From assembly GCA_030527065.1 (NCBI GenBank), contig JAUNBO010000073.1, positions 1 through 8,734 on the forward strand: 8,734 nucleotides of DNA, written 5' to 3'. Shown here piece after piece: positions 6,417-8,734 of this stretch; within the stretch, counting starts at the first letter, position 1, and each line of letters begins with the position of its first letter. Under the pieces are notes generated by a model. It was not told where the DNA came from. It did no database searches and saw nothing but the letters and a program-made list of their open reading frames with translations. The DNA comes from Bacillota bacterium. Lineage in GTDB: Bacteria > Bacillota > Clostridia > Peptostreptococcales > Anaerovoracaceae. Both the position numbers and the translations under genes were made by a program.

Positions 6417-7344
6417 GGCGCCCCCTCCTTTCCAGAACGTCGGCGAAGGCCTGGAGCCGGGTCTCCAGACCGGCTTCGCCGGTGTGGCCGTCCAGCTTCA
6501 GCACCAGCATGGGCAGCTGGGGCATGCGGCTTTGTATCATGTCCACGGTGAAGGAGTCTGTGCCGCAGCAGAAGGAGGAGAGGTATATTATGCCGTCCGC
6601 CGCCCGTTCCCGGGCCAGGTGGAGGGCCGCGCCGTAATTCTCCACAAAGGAGCTCCAATAGGGCTGCTTCATCAGAGAACGGCACAGGAGCATTTTCTCG
6701 TGCCAGGGAACGGCCTCTCCCGCAATGACGCCTATGTCCAGCCGGTGGAGCCTGTTCAGCAGGTCCAGATTGGCAAAGGGATCGTGTACGTTATAGGGGT
6801 GGCCGGCCAGGAAGACCCGGCGGCGGTACTGGTGCTCTCTGATCTGGCGGCTCCGGTCCCGGGCCTGTGCGGAAAGGCCCGCCCGGAAGGCTTCCCGCAG
6901 CCGTTTCACGGGGACGCCTATGTCGCCGGCTTCCATGGAAAGCTGCCGCTCCAGTTTCTTCGGGTCCCGCAGGTCCAGGGGACGGGAAAAGAGAAAAGGA
7001 CCGCTGTTTTCCGATGGCTGCTCCCCGGCTGCGGAGGAAGGGACGCCGTTTTTCACCAGCTCCGGCAATCCCGCCAGCTTGGGGCAGAGGGACAGACCGT
7101 ATTCGCAGCGCAGGACCCGGGGCACCGCCAGGCGGCAGCCCGTCTCTGTCAATATCGCTGCGTGGCCGCAGAAGAGCTTTACCGGCAGGCAGGCCTCACT
7201 GACGCAGGAAGCCGTTCCCCGTTCCAGCGTCTCTCCGGAAGAGGGCCCGGAATAGCAGACGTCTGCGCCCAGGTTCCCCAGAAATTCCCGGACAAAGGCT
7301 TCGTAACGGAAAAACATCAGTCCCTGGGGCACTCCGATTTTCAT
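6391..7344 (-). CDS. DUF2229/COG3580-like, dehydratase-activase-related protein
   Basis: This 317-residue soluble protein matches the DUF2229 (COG3580) pattern. KIGVPQGLMFFRYE (2-15) corresponds to the family's 'IGiPRaLlyy' opening, SCVSEACLPVKLFCGH lies at 46-61, CPKLAGLPELV at 87-97, GHPYNVHDPFAN at 181-192, SSFCCGTDSF at 256-265 and a closing DGHTGEAGLETRLQAF at 285-300. There are ten cysteines, seven of them in the first 90 residues, which suggests iron-sulphur binding. In other genomes this domain is found either as a separate gene or fused behind an HgdC-type ATPase in one very large protein; here it is separate and first in the operon. The ATG at 7344 follows a GGAGAGGA site. The gene begins 33 bases after the folT terminator, so it may need its own promoter. 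Biochemical role unknown. Confidence 0.83.
   Translation of the reverse strand: MKIGVPQGLMFFRYEAFVREFLGNLGADVCYSGPSSGETLERGTASCVSEACLPVKLFCGHAAILTETGCRLAVPRVLRCEYGLSLCPKLAGLPELVKNGVPSSAAGEQPSENSGPFLFSRPLDLRDPKKLERQLSMEAGDIGVPVKRLREAFRAGLSAQARDRSRQIREHQYRRRVFLAGHPYNVHDPFANLDLLNRLHRLDIGVIAGEAVPWHEKMLLCRSLMKQPYWSSFVENYGAALHLARERAADGIIYLSSFCCGTDSFTVDMIQSRMPQLPMLVLKLDGHTGEAGLETRLQAFADVLERRGRLAYLSPLR
6424..6430 (-). promoter_or_regulatory. Ribosome binding site that fixes the TTG start
   Basis: AAGGAGG on the minus strand lies seven bases before TTG at 6416-6414, inside the last codons of the upstream gene. This strong site, with protein homology beginning at the same point, supports the rare start codon and suggests translational coupling. 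Confidence 0.75.
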
Positions 7345-7377
7345 GGCCCATCCTCTCCGCAGCCCGGAAAAGGCCGC

Positions 7378-7421
7378 AAAAAATCTGACGGCCTGCGGAA
7401 TCCCTTCCTCCGCCGTCAGAT
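7378..7421 (-). terminator. Rho-independent terminator after folT
   Basis: On the minus strand ATCTGACGGC (7421-7412) pairs perfectly with GCCGTCAGAT (7392-7383), ten pairs, followed by a run of U (7382-7378). The loop can form an inner GCGGA/TCCGC helix. It lies 25 bases after the folT stop. There is no T-run on the plus-strand side, so it works in one direction. Confidence 0.92.
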
Positions 7422-7446
7422 AGAGTATTGCCGGAGTTTTGTTAAA

Positions 7447-7962
7447 TTATCCCTGATTTTTCCGGACCACGGGCAAAAGCCGCTTATATAATATGTAGAC
7501 AAGGATGGTCTCCACGGCGATGAGGATCAGAGCCACGGGGCCCCGGAGGGCCAGGAGCGCAAAATAGCCCATGTTGTAGAGCTTTGCCAGCCAGAAGGTC
7601 TTCCACAGGATGGAAGCCACGGCTTCTGCCAGGATAACGATCAGAAGGACCCGTCCCCAGTTGGGCTTCCGCTGCAGCCAGGAGCGCAGGAGCCCGGGAA
7701 TGAGGCCCATGAGCAGGGGCCCTACGGTGAGAGGCGGATACCAGCCCCGGCCGGACAGCACTGCGGAGCCGAAAATATCCGCTGCGGCGCCGGCGATGGC
7801 GCCGGCGGCGGGACCGAAGAACAGGCCGGCCAGGATAATGGGTACGTTGCCCAGATCCAGACGGGAAAAATCCGTTATGTAGATCACAAAGATGCGGGTG
7901 AGAATGATGTTGATGGCCACCAGCAGCGCCAGGGTCACCAGAGTTTTCAGATCCAGCTTCAT
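7447..7962 (-). CDS. folT: Folate-specific ECF transporter S component FolT
   Basis: FolT is the substrate-binding membrane subunit of a group II ECF transporter; it captures folates and shares the EcfA/EcfA'/EcfT energising module with other S components. The 171-residue product has about six hydrophobic segments and the family features: a lysine-containing N-terminus (MKLDLKTLV), the first helix with LLVAINIILTR, the RLDLGNVPIILAGLFFGPAA block at 34-53 that follows helix 1, and small-residue GAIAGAAADIFG for contact with EcfT. No ecfA or ecfT gene is in the window, so the module must be encoded elsewhere. Assignment to folate, not another vitamin, rests on the tetrahydrofolate riboswitch in its leader and on the sequence pattern together. 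The ATG at 7962 follows AAGGGGG at 7977-7971, which is buried in a leader hairpin. The gene is a single-gene transcription unit closed by the terminator at 7378-7421. Confidence 0.93.
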   Translation of the reverse strand: MKLDLKTLVTLALLVAINIILTRIFVIYITDFSRLDLGNVPIILAGLFFGPAAGAIAGAAADIFGSAVLSGRGWYPPLTVGPLLMGLIPGLLRSWLQRKPNWGRVLLIVILAEAVASILWKTFWLAKLYNMGYFALLALRGPVALILIAVETILVYILYKRLLPVVRKNQG

Positions 7963-8017
7963 AAAAAATACCCCCTTAGTGTGTCAAACAAAAGCGGTTG
8001 TCACCACACTAAAGAGG
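7963..8017 (-). promoter_or_regulatory. Expression-platform hairpin: terminator candidate that also hides the folT ribosome binding site
   Basis: On the minus strand CCUCUUUAGUGUG (8017-8005) can pair with CACACUAAGGGGG (7983-7971), thirteen pairs with two G-U, around a 21-base loop. The 3' arm contains the AAGGGGG ribosome binding site. It is followed directly by UAUUUUUU (7970-7963) and then the folT ATG. The hairpin could stop transcription, block ribosomes, or do both. A competing seven-pair helix (UAAAGAG 8038-8032 with CUCUUUA 8016-8010) would break it and free the site. Confidence 0.8.
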
Positions 8018-8040
8018 GAAGCTTTGGTTTTCTCTTTAAT

Positions 8041-8160
8041 GCAGCAGCGGACGCAATATTGTACCGCAAGCCCTTTCCCTTCCGGCAGAGGACTTTTCGT
8101 TTGCGGGCTACATCCCATCCCGCAACACTTTACGCACAATATTTACTCTACTTACATCCC
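8041..8160 (-). ncRNA. Tetrahydrofolate (THF) riboswitch aptamer
   Basis: The minus-strand RNA between the promoter and folT fits the class I THF (folT) riboswitch. P1 is AGUAG (8152-8148) with CUGCU (8047-8043), extendable by AUGU/GCAU past a bulged A. P2 is AAUAUUGU with ACAAUAUU, eight perfect pairs. Next comes the conserved GCGUAAAGUG strand, close to the family's GCGUUAAGUG. P3 is UUGCGGG/CCCGCAA with the conserved loop core GGGAUGU, followed by ACGAAAA. P4 is AAGUCC/GGGCUU. The L3 GGAUG can pair with CGUCC in the 3' strand, giving the known pseudoknot. Reduced folate should bind and lower folT expression. The class is recognised from its fold and conserved bases; no covariance search was run. 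Confidence 0.93.
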
Positions 8161-8162
8161 GG

Positions 8163-8191
8163 ATTGTACCACAGAGGCTGCGGCAATGCAA
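8163..8191 (-). promoter_or_regulatory. Sigma-A type promoter of the riboswitch-folT unit
   Basis: TTGCAT (8191-8186), a 17-base spacer, and TACAAT (8168-8163) on the minus strand give a near-consensus housekeeping promoter. Transcription would begin around 8156-8160, right at the 5' side of riboswitch helix P1. It lies seven bases after the stop of the DUF4363 gene. Confidence 0.85.
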
Positions 8192-8197
8192 GAGAAA

Positions 8198-8581
8198 TCA
8201 GATCATATTCCCCGGCGTCAGCAACTCGTTTTCATAAAGGGAAAGCAGTTGCCTTTTGAGGGAATAGAGTTCGCTGAGCAGCGCCGCCTTTTCCTCCCCT
8301 TCGGCCAGGCCTTCCACTCTGGCTATGCCGCACTCTATCTCTGTCAGGGTCTCGCCGTCCATAAAAAACGCACAGACCTTTTCGTGGCCGTACCATTGTT
8401 CCTTCAACTCTTCCAGGGCCCGGCGGACCCGGGACCAGTCCTCCTCCCGGACGGCGGGGAGCGCCTGTTCCTCCAGAAAATCCGCCATTCCGTGAAACGC
8501 CTTGTCGCTGTACTGGATGAAGAGGAAACCTGCAGCCGTTACCACAGCCAGGCTGACCACGGCGATGACAATGGAGCGCAT
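8198..8581 (-). CDS. DUF4363 family membrane-anchored protein
   Basis: This small protein of 127 residues has one N-terminal membrane helix (MRSIVIAVVSLAVVTAAGFLF) and then a soluble, mostly helical domain rich in Glu, Leu, Trp and Arg. It fits the DUF4363 family, whose function is unknown; the domain (about residues 25-120) is probably outside the membrane as a helical bundle. The ATG at 8581 follows AAGGGGG by seven bases and overlaps the stop of the preceding gene in the sequence TGATG, so translation is coupled. In Clostridia and relatives DUF4363 genes often follow a DUF421/YetF-type membrane protein, and the truncated gene upstream may be one, though its visible end does not prove it. 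No terminator is seen after the stop before the folT promoter begins. Confidence 0.78.
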   Translation of the reverse strand: MRSIVIAVVSLAVVTAAGFLFIQYSDKAFHGMADFLEEQALPAVREEDWSRVRRALEELKEQWYGHEKVCAFFMDGETLTEIECGIARVEGLAEGEEKAALLSELYSLKRQLLSLYENELLTPGNMI

Positions 8582-8733
8582 CAGATATCCCCCTTTTCTT
8601 CGGTCTTCTGGGCAGCGGTCGGGGCGGCCGGTTCTCCGCCCCGGTCCCGGCCGCCGGAGGACGGCGCATCTGAGGCGGTCAGCTTCCCGGTCCCGGCCTG
8701 GCTGCCGGAAGGGGGAGCGTCTGTGGCGCCGGG
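8581..8733 (-). CDS. C-terminal end of an unidentified protein (possibly DUF421/YetF-like), 5'-partial
   Basis: An open frame enters from the window edge and ends at TGA (8583-8581), which overlaps the ATG of the DUF4363 gene. The visible 50 residues are Pro/Gly/Ala/Ser/Thr-rich with scattered charges and almost no large hydrophobic residues, ending QKTEEKGDI, so this part is probably a disordered tail. It does not show a domain. The call as the tail of a DUF421-type membrane protein rests only on the usual pairing of such genes with DUF4363 and is inference. The coupling TGATG and the AAGGGGG site inside its last codons support that this frame is truly translated. Confidence 0.6.
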   Translation of the reverse strand, partial: PGATDAPPSGSQAGTGKLTASDAPSSGGRDRGGEPAAPTAAQKTEEKGDI

Positions 8734-8734
8734 C

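Noticed and set aside
5340..6551. 403-codon plus-strand open frame opposite the COG3581-like gene, and a similar 330-codon frame at 4448-5440
   Set aside because: Composition is Gly/Pro/Gln-rich without motifs, and the opposite strand holds conserved families with ribosome sites and coupled starts.
7981..8259. 92-codon plus-strand open frame across the folT leader
   Set aside because: It lies over the riboswitch and promoter on the other strand, whose structure explains the sequence, and has no clear ribosome site.
1..8734. CRISPR arrays, tRNA/rRNA genes, insertion sequences, integrase sites, toxin-antitoxin pairs
   Set aside because: No repeat-spacer pattern, RNA gene signature, transposase or terminal inverted repeats were seen.

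Overview
The window is GC-rich, gene-dense bacterial DNA. It most likely comes from a Bacillota genome (Clostridia, or possibly Negativicutes). The evidence is the conserved run flippase of the SpoVB/YabM type - mazG - HU - rqcP, a tetrahydrofolate riboswitch in front of a folate ECF transporter gene, a DUF4363 gene, and a set of HgdC-type (2-hydroxyacyl-CoA dehydratase activator) genes. Strong AGGAGG-like ribosome binding sites with ATG, GTG and TTG starts fit this. I cannot name a genus.

Positions 1-4355 are on the plus strand. A 5'-truncated amidohydrolase of the MTA/SAH/5'-deoxyadenosine deaminase family leads closely into a lipid-flippase-like membrane protein (GTG start). MazG nucleotide pyrophosphohydrolase, the nucleoid protein HU (GTG start, followed by a clear intrinsic terminator at 4016-4043) and the small S4 RNA-binding protein RqcP/YabO follow. 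The last four resemble the Bacillus yabM-yabN-yabO neighbourhood. The block stops where yabP and yabQ would be expected.

Positions 4352-7344 are on the minus strand. They hold a tight three-gene operon, in transcription order: a DUF2229/COG3580-like protein (6391-7344), a COG3581-like protein (5307-6416, TTG start, 26-base overlap), and an HgdC/BadF-type ATPase activator (4352-5305, one base after the preceding stop). All three are cysteine-rich, and the pattern suggests an ATP-driven, iron-sulphur, low-potential electron-transfer system. Its substrate is not known from the sequence, and no CoA-transferase or classical dehydratase lies beside it. This is the best candidate for an undescribed system.

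Positions 7378-8191 are also minus strand and form a complete folate-uptake regulatory unit. It consists of a sigma-A promoter (TTGCAT-17-TACAAT), a tetrahydrofolate riboswitch, a hairpin that is both a terminator candidate and a block on the ribosome binding site, folT, and a strong intrinsic terminator. Positions 8198-8733 (minus) carry a DUF4363 membrane-anchored protein translationally coupled to the truncated end of an upstream gene whose visible part is a disordered Pro/Gly/Ala-rich tail. No tRNA, rRNA, CRISPR array, insertion sequence or phage gene was seen.
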